NCBI RefSeq assembly: GCF_020497125.1
Contig: NC_059075.1
Span: forward strand, 35,624,003-35,688,002
Source: Mauremys mutica
Taxonomy: Eukaryota > Chordata > Testudines > Geoemydidae
Direction of reading: 5' to 3'
DNA: 64,000 nucleotides
Shown here: positions 45,192 to 57,388 of the stretch, piece after piece
How the letters are laid out: every line of letters starts with the position of its first letter
How positions within the stretch are numbered: the stretch's first letter is position 1
The notes under the pieces: model-generated
Told to the model about the DNA's origin: nothing
The model's input: the letters and a program-made list of their open reading frames with translations, nothing else
Databases searched by the model: none
Program-made: the position numbers and the translations under genes

Positions 45192-45775
45192 TGTCACAGG
45201 TTGGCTGGAACACTGTGATTGAAATAGGTCCAGCTCCCCTGTGTCACAGCGAGGGAATCCCAGTTGAGCCTATTAAGAGGATAGAGCTACATATGGGCTA
45301 TAAAGGGTCAGAGGGAATTTCTGGGATGACAGAGCTAAAAGGGAAATTGCAAAGTGAAGCTGCAGGGAGATACAGTCTCTTGTAGTGGTCCCTAAGGAAG
45401 GGAATTGGGGCTGAATAGAAAGTGTTGTGTTTCCTTTTGGAGAAGGCAAAAAAGGCAGGCTGGGCCTTGTGTCTTCTCTGGCTGCACAGACAAGAGGAAC
45501 AGACAGTACTTCAGGGAGTATGGGTTGGGCCCAGCTAAATGCGGTGTGGAAAAATTGTTTTTGTGTTTGCTTTTTGGAACTTAATGTTCATAAAGAAACC
45601 AGACCCCAAGAAGGGCTGTGATTGGATGAGCAAGACTGTGCAGCATTTTGTCTAAGGAGCCCTGTGGAAGGGGAAAACAGGGGCAGGCCACAAAAGGGTG
45701 TTTGAATGGCATTCAGTGTATTACAATGGTATTAGAGTGAGTATCCATGCATACGTCAGTTCCTTGGTGAAGGGA
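45192..45775 (+). mobile_element. LTR-like block, possible solo LTR
   Basis: It begins TGTCACAGGTTGG, has a TATAAAG at about 45299 and a central 'aagtgttgtgtttccttttgg...gaaggcaaaaaaggcaggctgg' region typical of long terminal repeats in reptile genomes. I found no matching right terminus or target duplication, so its end and class are uncertain. The sequence from about 45790 belongs to a different LINE-like tail. Confidence 0.3.
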
Positions 45776-45789
45776 CTATCTTTTTATTG

Positions 45790-45885
45790 TGTGTTTGACC
45801 AGAACCTAGCTGGTGTTCTGGTCCATGACAGGAGCTCCTAGCCACTATTGCCACATAAATAATAAATAATAATAGTAACATAAAT
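45790..45885 (+). repeat. LINE-like 3' tail fragment
   Basis: 'agaacctagctggtgttctggtccatgacaggagctcctagccac' followed by 'ataaataataaataataat' matches in order the fragment at about 27480-27560. I cannot name the LINE family with certainty. Confidence 0.4.
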
Positions 45886-47273
45886 GAATGGTTATTCAGC
45901 ATTGGAGTTTAGTTCCCACCCTAGCTATGCTGCATATTAAAACACTTAAATGGTTGCATGAATGATTGGCAACAAAACCTACCAACTTCTATTTGTTTTA
46001 GAAACTTCTCTATGTCCCTTCATGTAAATGACTCCTCTAATTGTAGTCAATGTCACTTAGCACGTCTGATTTAATTTGTTGCCACCAAGGAGGTTTAATA
46101 GATGCCCTTAATCTTCCTTAGGTGACACCCTTTACAGGTGTTCCCAAAGCATAAAATCCCCATTCGGGAGCACCGTCATGAATGTTGAGAGTGCTTCAGT
46201 CCACAGTGAAATTTTGAGGCTCCAAAGCCCTTTCAAGCCCCTCAGCTCTTCTCAAACTCACCTTTGAACAAGAAAGTGGGGCGAAGTATTGGGGAAAAAA
46301 AATCACACATTGAATATTTATAAGAAGAAAAACAGGCCAGCATCTGCCATTGTGTGAATGGAAGACCAAGAAACTTACTAATGAGCCTTTAAACTCTCTT
46401 TGGAGATAAAGAAATGTCATAATAACAATGGATGAGCAGTTTAAGGATATTAAACATGGCCCCAAAAGCCTCAGCCTTGGAAGATAAAAGAAGCAGTTAC
46501 TCAAGTTGCCTGAGATAATTTTTCTGCATGTAATAATAGCATTCTTCCTCCTGATGTCTCAGCCTTGAAACCTGGCACATGCTGATAAGGTTCATGACTG
46601 AGAATTTCCCAGGTTTAGGCCTTCTCCCACCTTCCCCCCTCTACCCCCCTTTTCGGCTGCTTCAAAGAACTTCATGTTATCTGCTCCTTGACTGGGAGAC
46701 AAACACATGGCAGCTCTGATATTTAAATTCCTCCCAATTCTTCTAATCGCTTCACCCTGTCAGGGAAAGAGAGAGAGAGAGGAAAAAAAAACCCCTCTGG
46801 AACTTGGGAACTGTGAGCCAAGGGTCAGCTCTAACTGGTTTCATCTGCAATCAGTTTGTGCCTGCCAGATTGCTTATGGTGAGAAAGGAATAAAGCTATA
46901 GTTTGAACTGTGTCCCTGTGGCTACTGTCCAGGTGTTCAACCAACAGAGATACAAGCAGATCAGTCCTCGTCATTCCCTGTCATCTTATTTCCCCCACAA
47001 CCCCCCTTTTTCTTTTAATGATGCTAAGCCACAGAATCAGGCATGTGATGTTACAGTTATTCAAGATTGGTCCCCTCCATAGGATCCGGTGCTCATCTGG
47101 AGGCCTTAATAACCCATTTTGATTGGCACATCAAGCATAAATTTGAAGGGTCTCCAGCAAGAAGGAAAAAAAATACAAAACAAAGTTTTCTTCCTTATGT
47201 GGGATTAGATTTTAATGATAATCAACCTGCCAAAGTGATCTGAAATTGTAGCCAAAAGGGGTGATGCCCTTCC
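45886..47273. other. Unassigned sequence
   Basis: C-rich stretch at 46621-46651 and a GAGA run at 46766-46782. No gene supported. Confidence 0.4.
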
Positions 47274-47418
47274 TGGCTGACTGGTTTTCTATTGGGTGCC
47301 TGTCATAATTTATAAAGCATAATCCATAGAGCGATCAGAACAAAGGAAGGCCTGGCATGCCAATGTTGATAAGAGAACTAGGAGAGAACTCTGCTAAGTA
47401 CTAATATGTCATGGGGTC
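47274..47418 (-). repeat. Highly similar inverted pair, arm B
   Basis: The reverse complement matches 7517-7642 in two blocks that are about 95-97% identical, while the spacer between the blocks is about 18 bases longer here and unrelated in sequence. The blocks contain ATGACATATTAGTACTTAGC and GATCGCTCTATGGATTATG followed by TTTATAAATTATGACAGGCA. Neither side of the pair extends into the flanks. The retained blocks with a free spacer look like selection on two modules, or like an element with conserved ends. Confidence 0.7.
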
Positions 47419-50400
47419 GTTCAACACTGGTGATTTTTGGATCCTCTCTCTCAAATACTTTCATGACCCAATCTAGTCTGGTCAGATTAAATGAAAAGCG
47501 AGGAAGGGGGAGGGGGCGGCGCAGGAGAGAGTGGTGGGGTTTGGATTTTTTTTAAAGAATGTTACCTCTTCTGTGCAGCCACAAAGCAGCTGAAATTCCT
47601 TTCTGCAAAAATAAGAGAGAGTGAGTCTGTTTTAGATAAATCTCCTTTCTTTCTCTCTCACATACACACTTTCAGTGTTTTTTCTCTTTTCTTTTTTAGT
47701 TTAACAGAGGCAAGAGCTTAAAATAATTATGCTCGCAAAGCCCTTCCTTCAGAAATGGTTGATCACATTAATGATTCATGTGTTCTTAAAATGGATAGAT
47801 AGGATACTGTAGGCAAAAAAAAATAGGCTCTTACTTGTTTTTTCTTCGATGTTGGAGGAGTTTCTGCAGCCTCGGCTAAAATTACTGAAGCTGAAAGTCA
47901 ATTTCCCCAGCGCCCATCCACAGTATCAGTAGCCTGCCAGAGAGGGGTTACACATCTTGTCCTCATCCTACTCATATTCTTCATCAATAGACAAGCTTCT
48001 GTTCTTTACCCCCTTTGGCAGGTAATGTACAATGCTCTTAAAAAAAAACAATTGCTCAATAAATAAAAGAGTTGATGGGATCCTATTTTCTGGAGATCAA
48101 TTTCTCAGGATATTTGCTGTAATTTTCTACCCCACCTCCCCCACGCACACTTTGTGGTACTTGTTAAGGAGCTAGTATATCTGCCCAGATTTCTCTTCTG
48201 CAAATGTATCCTGGCATACATTTAATCTCTTTTCCGGGTTAGTTCATTAAAAGACTGTATAGCCCCATATTCATAGGCGATCTTATATGACCGTAGGTCT
48301 TTGTTTTTACACAACGCTCTGGTTGGCTCTATCATAAAGGTACAAATGGTTATCACACAAGGCAGAAAAATATTTAATAACTGGTTACCATGTGAGTGAT
48401 TTTACATTTTGGAAGACATCACTGTCTAAGGCAGCGAAAGTCATATTTGTGCATTCAAAAACATAAGGTCTGAGCATTTCCTCAACTGTTTGTTTTCCAA
48501 GGAATTCTGACTGATTGTTCTAAAACTGTTAGGCGACTGACACAGATTTTCAACTGGAGTTCTGTGACACTGTAAAATAAATCATGTGAAACACTTGCTA
48601 AGGTAAAAGTCTGTATATTATACCCTTTGTAGAAAAATAAAAAAAAATTAGGTAACCTTTCGTTCAACCACAGTAAAGATGTTTTCTTTCTCATCGTTTC
48701 TTATAATTCAAGTTAACAGTGGTAGATCAGGAGTTAGCACTGAAAATGGGGATAATAAAAGCAACCCTATAACTTAGAGAAGAGCCTTGAGAATCCATTC
48801 ATGGCCAGAAACCTCCTCCAATGACAGGGAAGGTAGAGGAAATATATTGGGGAATCAATCAAACATGTCATTAGCCATTGACCGTAAGAATGTTGTACAG
48901 CAGAGTCAGGACACCAAAGCAAGTCTGGCACAATTATCATCTTCATCTGAATTGTATTGGACAGAGCGGTGAAGGCCTTACATTTGTCCAGACACAGGAG
49001 GTGACAACTGGATTGCAAAGCCCCTTTTCTTTATGATTAGAAGTGTCTGTATGAGAGGCATAATTGAGCCAATATCTCTGTACTGTGCACATGGCTGTCC
49101 CAAGGGACACAAGTGAGAAGGAAGATTCCTTATATATCTCTACCTCTGGTGTACCCGTGAAGGAACAACTGTAATCTAGCCCAACGTGTTTAAGAATAGA
49201 AGAAAACAATGTTTACCTTGAATAAGGAAACTAAGATTTCATGTATATTTTAAGGAAAGTATTCAATTTGGAAAGAAATCTTTCTCCCTCTGAGAATTTT
49301 CTCTGTCCAGGAGAAGTGATTAACCCAGCGGGACTCCATGACTGTGCCTCATCTTTATGTTGTGAGGCAGATAACTTCAGTAGAGAGTGAGGTCATAACT
49401 CTAGCCACCTCAATAAGATTGGTTCCCCTTCACACCAACCTCACCTCTAAACTGTCTTGTAATGTTTGAGCCAGAGGCCTTTCACTTAGCTGTCTGTCTC
49501 TTCTAAGCTGGGGGAAAGTTGGGTGATGGCACTGTCTGTACAAGACAAAATATCAAGTTGGATTTGCCAGCATATTGCTAATACTGAAGTTTATTATGTC
49601 TCACAATCTCCTCTAGAGGACTACAATATACACTGAATAGGAAGGGAAGCAAAAACAGGATCAAGTTTTGCAAAATTCCATCGGTGAGAGTTAGGAAAAG
49701 AGAGAAATTGCCCATCAAATTCAAACAAAAAGTGAACAGGGTGTGGATAGAGTCCTCATCCTCAATATCACGGTGCAACCAGGTTACAATCTTCACTGCA
49801 TGATACATAGGAGATAGCAGACCGAGCCTTGTACTCATCACACCACCAATGTGTCAGCTCCCTTGTCTTCATTCCATAGTGGAGCATCACTACAGAGCTT
49901 TGCTTTACAGAGTCCCGATCAGAGTAGCCAACAATGTAGGCTTTCTGCTGCCTGACCTTGGTACCCTGTAAATTTGCATCTAATGTATTTTGGATGTTAT
50001 GCAGCAACACAGGCCACTCAAGATTTGGCCTCAGTCATCAGCTCGATTCTTCAGTAATGGGATTTTTTTTAATAAAAAAAAGATGTATGTTACAGTATAT
50101 AGCGGAGTTTCTGAAAACGTATTCTTCAGATCAAGATTTGATCTCTGAATTTTAGCTTTCTCATAGTCTGTTTCATGTTTTCACTTAAAGTTGTACTTAA
50201 TCTCATGAACATCTTGCTATATGCTGGTTCCATTTTGCTGGAGTAGCATGAGCCACATGGGATGTTTCTAACAGAAAGAGGGAAGGCAGGTTTGAATTGC
50301 GAGACTTCTTTCCATCATCTCTCTCCTCCATCCCCCTCACACTTTGATCAACTATTTGTTAAGTTCTTTGTGTTATCTATAAAGACCAGAAACTATCATA

Positions 50401-51370
50401 GGCTGCTCATTTGAAACAAAATATAGTAGTAGGGGGATGTTCACATCTAAAACATAAAATCAAAAGTAGCACCAGTGCCAACCTGACACACTGAGAAAAG
50501 AGCTTCTGAAAAAAAGTATAGGAACAAAAGAAGATGCACTAGAGAGATTTAGAATTAGATCCATTGATTACATACAAAGCAAACAGGATTCTTCTGCTTA
50601 AGAAATGCTGGCTTTTTAATCTCTCTTGGTATCAGAATGCCGAAGCATTTCAGAAAAGCTTAGCTGTGTTTAATTCCCAGACTCCTTAAATAATCATGGG
50701 GGATGATGTCAGAAAAGTGCTCAGCGTGTTCATTAAGCCACATGGGTAACAGTGTTTAATAAACTATGTTTAAGACATGAAGGTTTTGTTTTGCCTAGAA
50801 TAAAAGTAGAGGGGCCTTCAGTTATTTAAAAATCCTACAGATGAACTTAATGCTTGGGAAGGGTATTGGATCAAGCAACTAGGGCTGCATAGTGGTCCCA
50901 ACAGCAAGGAATAAGCTCCCTACATTGATGGGAGCAACAGGTACTATAACCTGCCTTTGCCCAGTTCCTTTAAACACGTCTGTATGTCCTATTCAATCCT
51001 TGGCCAATGTGCCAGGGCGACCAAGAAGGGTGCCAATAGTATTTTGTGTTTTGTTTGCATTATGACCTGCTACCAATTGTACAGAGACCATCAATATATT
51101 TCCCATATATCAATAAACAGCCATTTGTTGATAACTTTTATATGGCATTCTCTGGGCTCGATTTAAATGAATAACACAGAGAAGGAAGTTTTCCAACTCC
51201 ATAAGGAAACTCCATTCAGTCCTTCCGTCAGGATAGGGGAAGAGGACGGGTAAAAACATCATGATGTTTTGCAGTAGACATTCTACCGAGATAACACAAT
51301 TCTTTTCCGATAATGGAACAAATAAACTTTGGAAAGACACTACTGGGTCTGCAGCTTCATGTTCTTAAGT
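47419..51370. other. Unassigned sequence
   Basis: 47500-47535 is G-rich (GGGGGAGGGGGCGGCG, then GTGGTGGGG). Two overlapping minus-strand frames at 49578-50010 are noted in the findings but not called as a gene. No other support for genes or repeats. Confidence 0.4.
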
Positions 51371-51465
51371 GTGAGCTAAATTTTCTGCTGGTGTAAATTG
51401 TCACAGCTATATTGAAGTCAGTGAAGTTATACCCATTTGTACCAGCAGAGAATTTGGCCCTATAT
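51371..51465. repeat. Short hairpin repeat fragment
   Basis: 'gctaaattttctgctggtg' and the inverted 'accagcagagaatttggcc' flank about 55 bases including 'attgaagtcagtgaagtta'. This is a small fold-back element of the same kind as 44957-45050. Confidence 0.5.
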
Positions 51466-53074
51466 TTCTGCCCTTCGATGGTTTTGTTCATAGATTACGT
51501 CACCCACTTTATAGAACCACTTTTTCAAAACTAGCTACATACAAATCGCACATACACTTGCATGAACCCATGTTTTGCATGTTAATACCCACTGGGTATT
51601 TATGGGATAATTATGCATGCACATGGCCAGTTAGGCACCTAGCTTAATATGTACATGTGCAGATACAATGAACCCATCAGATATTCATGAGCCAAACTTA
51701 GCTGTACAGAACTACATGTGCCAATGTCTGAAATAATTGCCCATAATGTCAGTTTATCTAAGCCTCTGAGATAAGGGAGCCAGTGAAAGAGGGAAGCTTA
51801 TTTGAACAGCTGAGGGTATTTGCTTTGCTTGGAAAAAACAAACAAACAATTATTTTGCTTACCCCATGAACTGTAAAGAAAAGAGCCTTCTATAAAGTTT
51901 CAAATGGTTTCAAATATACAAATGGAATTTTTTTCTCTTGTATTGCTCACGTTGCCTCTGTTTGATATATACAACTAGCATTACAACATTTTTCACTTTC
52001 TTTATTTTATTTCTATTTTGTAAATCTCTTCTTAGAATGAATTTCTCAGCAGGACACACAGAATTTGACATGAATATGATTCGACAAGCTGAAGCGAAAA
52101 CTGAAAGGTTTGTAATCCCAAATTGTTCTTATGTTGTGTTTTACACATCATGGACTGTTCAGATGCTTTCAGATACTCAACCTGAATGCTGGAGCATGCT
52201 TCTGACAGGCATTTGTTCTGCCTCTTCCCCAGTGAGGACGGGTCTAGGAGAATATTCCAAACACTTCTCTGAATTGTTCACAGGCATGGTTGACATATGG
52301 TTTCTTACCCATACCTTCCCCTAATTTTGTTTTTACAGAAAAAAATCATTGGAAAAATTGAAATGAGCCCTAGTATAGTCACATCATTGGTATGCTCACA
52401 AGGCAGCTGTCAGGGGTTTAGTTCATGTAGGTCATACACTGGAACCATCAGATTCTCTTTGCAGATCTTGCAAGTGGGAAAGACCTGCAGGTTCACCCAG
52501 ACACTTGGTCCTCAGCCGAATGCACTCATCTTGGGAGCTCACCCACTCAGCTGCCTGTCAAAGGCCCAGATCACGCAGCAAAGCTTTAGTTATTCTGAAA
52601 GTGAATATTATATCTCTGATTTTTTGAGTACTTTATGAAAAGAGGTACATTTTTGGGGCTGTTTCTCTTTCTTTTAGTTTTTGCATTCACTTTATAACAT
52701 ACAGGTGCTTTTGTATTAGAGGCAATGGCCCTGGTCCTCTGGTGCTGCACGGACTGCAGACTGTAGCCTTAAAGTCAGCCACACTGGCAATGGGAGGATC
52801 ACCCAAGCATAGGGGGATTCTGTAGAGATGGTGTCATGGCTCCTACATCACCCCTTCTTCCTGTTCTCAGTATAGGGGGTAATGTTGGGGGGGAGAGGTG
52901 GTGGGGTTGGAAATTCCTTGATCCCACTGATCCCCATCTGCCTTATGAGCCCCTTGTAGTTGGCAGCCGTCATAACTTCGAGCAGATAGAAGGCCGCTCT
53001 AAGTTAGGCCAAGGAACAGGACAGAAGACAAAGGGGTAGGTAGAGGTAGTCAGAAAATGGTGTTGAGGAGGAGA
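51466..53074. other. Unassigned sequence
   Basis: The open frames at 51938-52324 and 52297-52638 have no recognisable domain. A G-rich patch is at 52875-52905. No gene supported. Confidence 0.4.
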
Positions 53075-53775
53075 GATTTGACAGAAAATGTTAACTTTTT
53101 GTTGAAAATCTGAACACTTTTGATCAAAAACTAAAATATTTTGACTGAGAAATGAAAGATTTTTGTTCAGAAAAACAAACACAAATCTTCCAATAAAAAC
53201 ATTTTGTTCTAAGTTAGTTTGATGTTAAACTCTGTCTGCCTGGACTGCCATCATGCCTTGTGGGAGTGGTAGTTTGGGTTCCTCCTGACGCTATTTTCCT
53301 TTATGGGCTGAGTGCCCTAGCTCGACTGCATCTCCCATGATGCATTAGTCTCCACCCTTGCTGACTCATTGCAATGTATCATGGGAGTCCCAGGGCTTTC
53401 TTGCATCTTGGGAGATGTAGTCCGCGGAGGGAGCCCAATCAATAGAGCATGAGGCACCCAAAACACAATTCTCATGCGACATTGTGGTAGCTCAGGAGAA
53501 CATAAGTTAAGATCTAACTGACCTAAAACAAAACATTTTGACATGTCCAAATTGCAAGTTTCCATTTTTGACTGAAATTCACCTAAAAGGCTTTGGTTTC
53601 CACCACAATATTTTGGTTTTCAGCTGTTAATTTTTTTTGATGAAAAATGAAACTTTCCATGGAAAGTAGACACTGCATGAAAAGTTTTGTTTTGTCTACA
53701 ACTCGATTTTGCATAAAACAAATAAACAAACAAACAAAAAACTGTTTCCATGTAATTTCTTCAACCAGCCCTAGG
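53075..53775. repeat. Unclassified repeat with four ZNF143/STAF-like sequences
   Basis: AT-rich wings with TTTTGA/AAAATG words (53075-53215 and 53515-53765) surround a more GC-rich centre. The centre carries ACTGCATCTCCCATGATGCA (53325-53344) and three inverted relatives at 53251-53273, 53376-53390 and 53401-53422. The right end reads 'cttcaaccagccctag'. The wings resemble the interior of the AT-rich MITE at 11074, but I cannot define both termini. Confidence 0.45.
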
Positions 53776-55449
53776 GTTGGGGATTATCACTGAGCTACTT
53801 ACAGTATCCTTATTCCACAGCTGTGCTAGGTGCTGCTTTAATTTACAACAGGTAACTATAGTCCCTAAGTGACCGTACTCTACTGAGAATTGCCATAGGG
53901 GAGAGGACATCTACCCCACTCCATCTCAATCCATCCCCATCCCATCACAACCCTTCTCCTCCCCAACATGTATACCCCTATGTGGGTGGATGGTACAGGA
54001 ACCATCTGCAACAGCTTTATGTCAGTTAAGATTTTCTCTCTGGTGGGAGAATTCTTAGAAGGTAAGTTGTGGGCACATGAACATTCCCTTTGAGCTGCTC
54101 ATGTGGCACCAAGGGTATGGAACATGTCTGAAGATATTTCCCTGTATTACTTAGTGTTCACTCTCCCCATGGTTCATTGCTTCCTCGTACAGAATAAATA
54201 GATTTGTTGTGTGTGGTTATACTTGATATGAGAACACCGTTTGCAAACAATAATTGGGACTGTTTTGAAAAGCTTTTGTGATGTTGTGATTTCTTTTAAC
54301 GTGTGTGTTTTTATCACTGCTAAACGAAATGATTGGCTTCTGCTCATTTTTATTCTGTCAAATAAATCTATATAAGATATTTCTCTGGGAGGTTACAAGT
54401 CACTAATAAAACCAAAAATAGGCACCAAAAACAAGTAAAAACTGAAAGCAAAAAATGGAACCCCACTACATAAGATATTAAGTACATAGCATAGCTTAGA
54501 GATACCACCATTTTCTATGACAGAAAAGTAAAAGCGAATTGCAATTCTGAAACCCAACCGATTTGTGTGTGCAGCAGTTTACATTTGGCTGTATTTGCCT
54601 CTGGGGACAGCCCATTCCCATTATGCCTAATGACCATTTTCTGGCTTGACCTCTCCCAGCCTACAATCCCTGATGTAGTTGCTGACCAATGAACTGCTCG
54701 TAGCTGGCATCTGTTGATCCATCAGCAGAAGGTCTCTTTGCGGCAATGTAATCACTTACTGTAAATGACCCTTACAGAAGCAGCATCTATCATTTGTTAA
54801 TAAACCATTTCTTCCCATAGCAAGCAGTGCAGAGGGAGCATCACCCCCTGGAGATATAGTTGGCAGAAGCATCCACTATATAATGCTGGTGTCATTTTTC
54901 CCGCAGTCTCCCTCAACAACATATTTAAGGGCACACACAGCTGTATCATGAAGTGCTCACAAAGCAACTGTTAGTAATAATTACCTCATTACCGCCTATC
55001 ATATATACACACACACGGTATTTTTCTATATGGCCTAAAGAGTGGGCGTGGTGGGAATGGAGTGACTATGTAAAAATGGTACATTCAGACTCAGTGTACA
55101 TTTCCTGTGTCTTTGAGTCATGTCTGCTCACCTCACCGAAACAAATGCGTTTTCACTGCTGTTTTCCCTACAGAATCAACATAGCACAGGAAACATGCAC
55201 TGACTTCTAGTCTGGCAGCAACGTTCTCAGCCAAGTTCTGTTGCAGAACCTTTATTGCTGGTGGTAACCAGATATCCTGGTTTAGCAGGCCTGTGTCTTT
55301 TTTCCCGTTTTTACCAGACGATGGCAATGTTCCAGTTGATTCCATTGTAATTTGATCCACTCCCATCCCTTCAAAGTTTCAAGAGATTCCAAGGGATTGA
55401 TCCAGCCCTATGTTGTCTGCTTGTGACTTTATGTCTGTGTGTGAGTCAA
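53776..55449. other. Unassigned sequence
   Basis: No gene, RNA gene or clear repeat that I can support. Confidence 0.4.
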
Positions 55450-55690
55450 TAATAACAATGCCACCTAGCTTTTATATAGTACTTTTCATCCATAGATCTC
55501 TAAATACTTTACAAGGGAGGTGAGCATCGTTATCCCCATTTTAGAGATGGGGCACTGAGCCATAGAGGGGTGAGAGGACCTTCCTGAGGTCACCTAGCCA
55601 ATCAGTGGTTGAGCTATTAATGGACCCCAAGTCTTCTGAGTCACAATCCAGTGGTCTATGTATTAGATCACACTGCAACACCCCACCCAG
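55450..55690 (+). repeat. MIR-like SINE fragment
   Basis: 'gcttttatatagtacttttcatcc', 'atctctaaatactttacaaggg', 'atccccattttagagatgggg', 'ctgaggtcacctagccaatcagtggttgagc' and 'agtcttctgagtcacaatccagtggtct' follow the MIR order from the start of the core onward. One of the longer MIR-like copies here. Confidence 0.65.
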
Positions 55691-57060
55691 TGGGAGGTGG
55701 ACAGAATAAACAGACAGATGAGGAACAAAAAAATACAGAGTAGAACTCAGAATAGGGCTTCAAGGGAACTGGGTAGAAAATTGTAAAGGGAATGCAGAGA
55801 AATAAATACTGTTTGCTTTGATTGACCTCTTTACTGAAATTCTACCTTGACTGAGGAGCTGAAAAGGAGGTGTCTCACAGGGCATTTTAGTAGTGATCAT
55901 GGGGGTTTTCACCTTTGAAGCACTGACCAGAGATCATTCAATATCCCTCAGGATCAATTTCTTATGATGGCATTTATGAAGGTGCCACTGACGGAGATCT
56001 AACTTTTCCATCTTCTCTGTTTCTAACACAATTGGATCATTAATCCATATTCTCCATGTATTGCAGTAAAGCTCATGCAGTGGATTTCTTTCCAAGACTG
56101 TTTGTGTTCTGAACTGAGCTTAGCAACTGAGACAGGTGAATTTTGGGGATACAGAATTTGTTTTCATCCTACAAGCCTTTTCTCAATTCATGACTCCAAC
56201 ATTACATTTTGTCTCCACAGGCAATTTATCACCCCTAAATATATTTAAATCATGTTTCATGAAAGATCAAAATTCAATCCTCTCCAATTATTAATGTGGC
56301 AAAGGGACATGAGGAGAACTCCTTGACTTTCTATAATAGGGAGAGTTAATGTCATTAAGCCGAGTGCTCTTCCAGTCTTTCATTGTTGCTTCAAACACTC
56401 CCTCATTATATTTAGATGAGTATTTACAGCCACGTCAACAGCTGTGTAGCTCACTGGGTTTGTCTGGAACCACCCAAGAAAAAAAACAATCTTTTGGGCG
56501 TCAACTTTACAAAAGAAGGAGATGCTGGTCAGATTTCAATTTCTGTTATTGTTCAGTTCAGTTCTGATGGCTGGTTTATTTTTTCAGGCAGCTATTATCT
56601 ATTGCATCACGGCTGTAATTTCACTACATTGTTTTTCTGTTTAATTTTTGTAGCATTCATGAAGATGAGTGACTAATAGCACCATAGTGATCCATGCTGA
56701 ATGCAGCCAGGCAGAGTGCAGCCTTTCACTACCATTGTCTCCAGCTCTACAATTCCCCGCCTACAAACTATTTCAGCCCAGTGCCTCTCTTGAACCGAAT
56801 CATGCCGGTTTGTGCATTGGTTTTGAAATATATGAAGATGGGGCAATAAGATCACAATACCAGAATATTGAGCAATAGCTAGGATTTGAATTACAGCCCT
56901 CTTATGTGAAAAGTAACTACTGCTTTCCCGCAATTCTTTCCCAGCTTTTCATTTTTTTCAGCTATATTAGTGCAATTAGCGCTTGTTTGCAATAGAATCT
57001 TGAATAAACAAGAGACAACCTCCTGTACCAGTTAGTTCCGATATTTTTGAAGCTCTGAAC
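55691..57060. other. Unassigned sequence
   Basis: No supported gene or clear repeat; short open frames on both strands at 56349-56933 overlap one another and have no domain. Confidence 0.4.
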
Positions 57061-57062
57061 TA

Positions 57063-57180
57063 GGGTGACCAAATGTCCCAATTTTGTAGGGATAGTCCCG
57101 ATTTTTGGGTCTTTTTATTATATAGGCTCCTATTACCCCCCAACCCGTCCTGATTTTTCACATTTGCTGTCTGGTCACCC
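57063..57180. mobile_element. 118 bp MITE flanked by TA
   Basis: The ends GGGTGACCA and TGGTCACCC are perfect inverted repeats of 9 bases, flanked by TA on both sides (57061-57062 and 57181-57182). Inner sequence is partly palindromic ('gtcccgatttttgg' against 'cgtcctgatttttc' style repeats). Size and TA target fit a Tc1/mariner-type MITE, though TA flanks alone are weak evidence. No coding content. Confidence 0.65.
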
Positions 57181-57289
57181 TAGAAGTCCTGTTTGCAGTG
57201 GGATGAAGAAACTTGACATCATTGACAATTTTAAACCAAGATTGTATGGGTTTGGTTTTTTTCCTAAAAAAATCTGCTCTATGAATCAT

Positions 57290-57388
57290 TTTGCAGGAGT
57301 TCTATGGCCTGTGTTATCCAGGAGGTCAGACTAGATTATCACAATGGTCCCTTCTGACCTTGGAATCTATGAATCTGTGTCGCAGTGC
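57290..57388 (+). repeat. CR1 3' tail fragment
   Basis: 'ctatggcctgtgttatcc', 'aggaggtcagactagatta', 'tcacaatggtcccttctgac' and 'tggaatctatgaatctgtg' follow the canonical amniote CR1 tail on the plus strand. Upstream coding sequence is not recognisable. Confidence 0.7.

Noticed and set aside
45192..45830. Solo LTR from TGTCACAGG to CCATGACA
   Set aside because: The apparent right terminus lies inside a separate LINE-like tail (45790-45885) that matches another copy near 27480, and the flanking pentamers ATTTC and GGAGC do not match. Kept only as an LTR-like block with an open right end.
46621..46655. Minus-strand G-quadruplex
   Set aside because: Only three G runs of sufficient length are present with short loops; the fourth is a GG pair.
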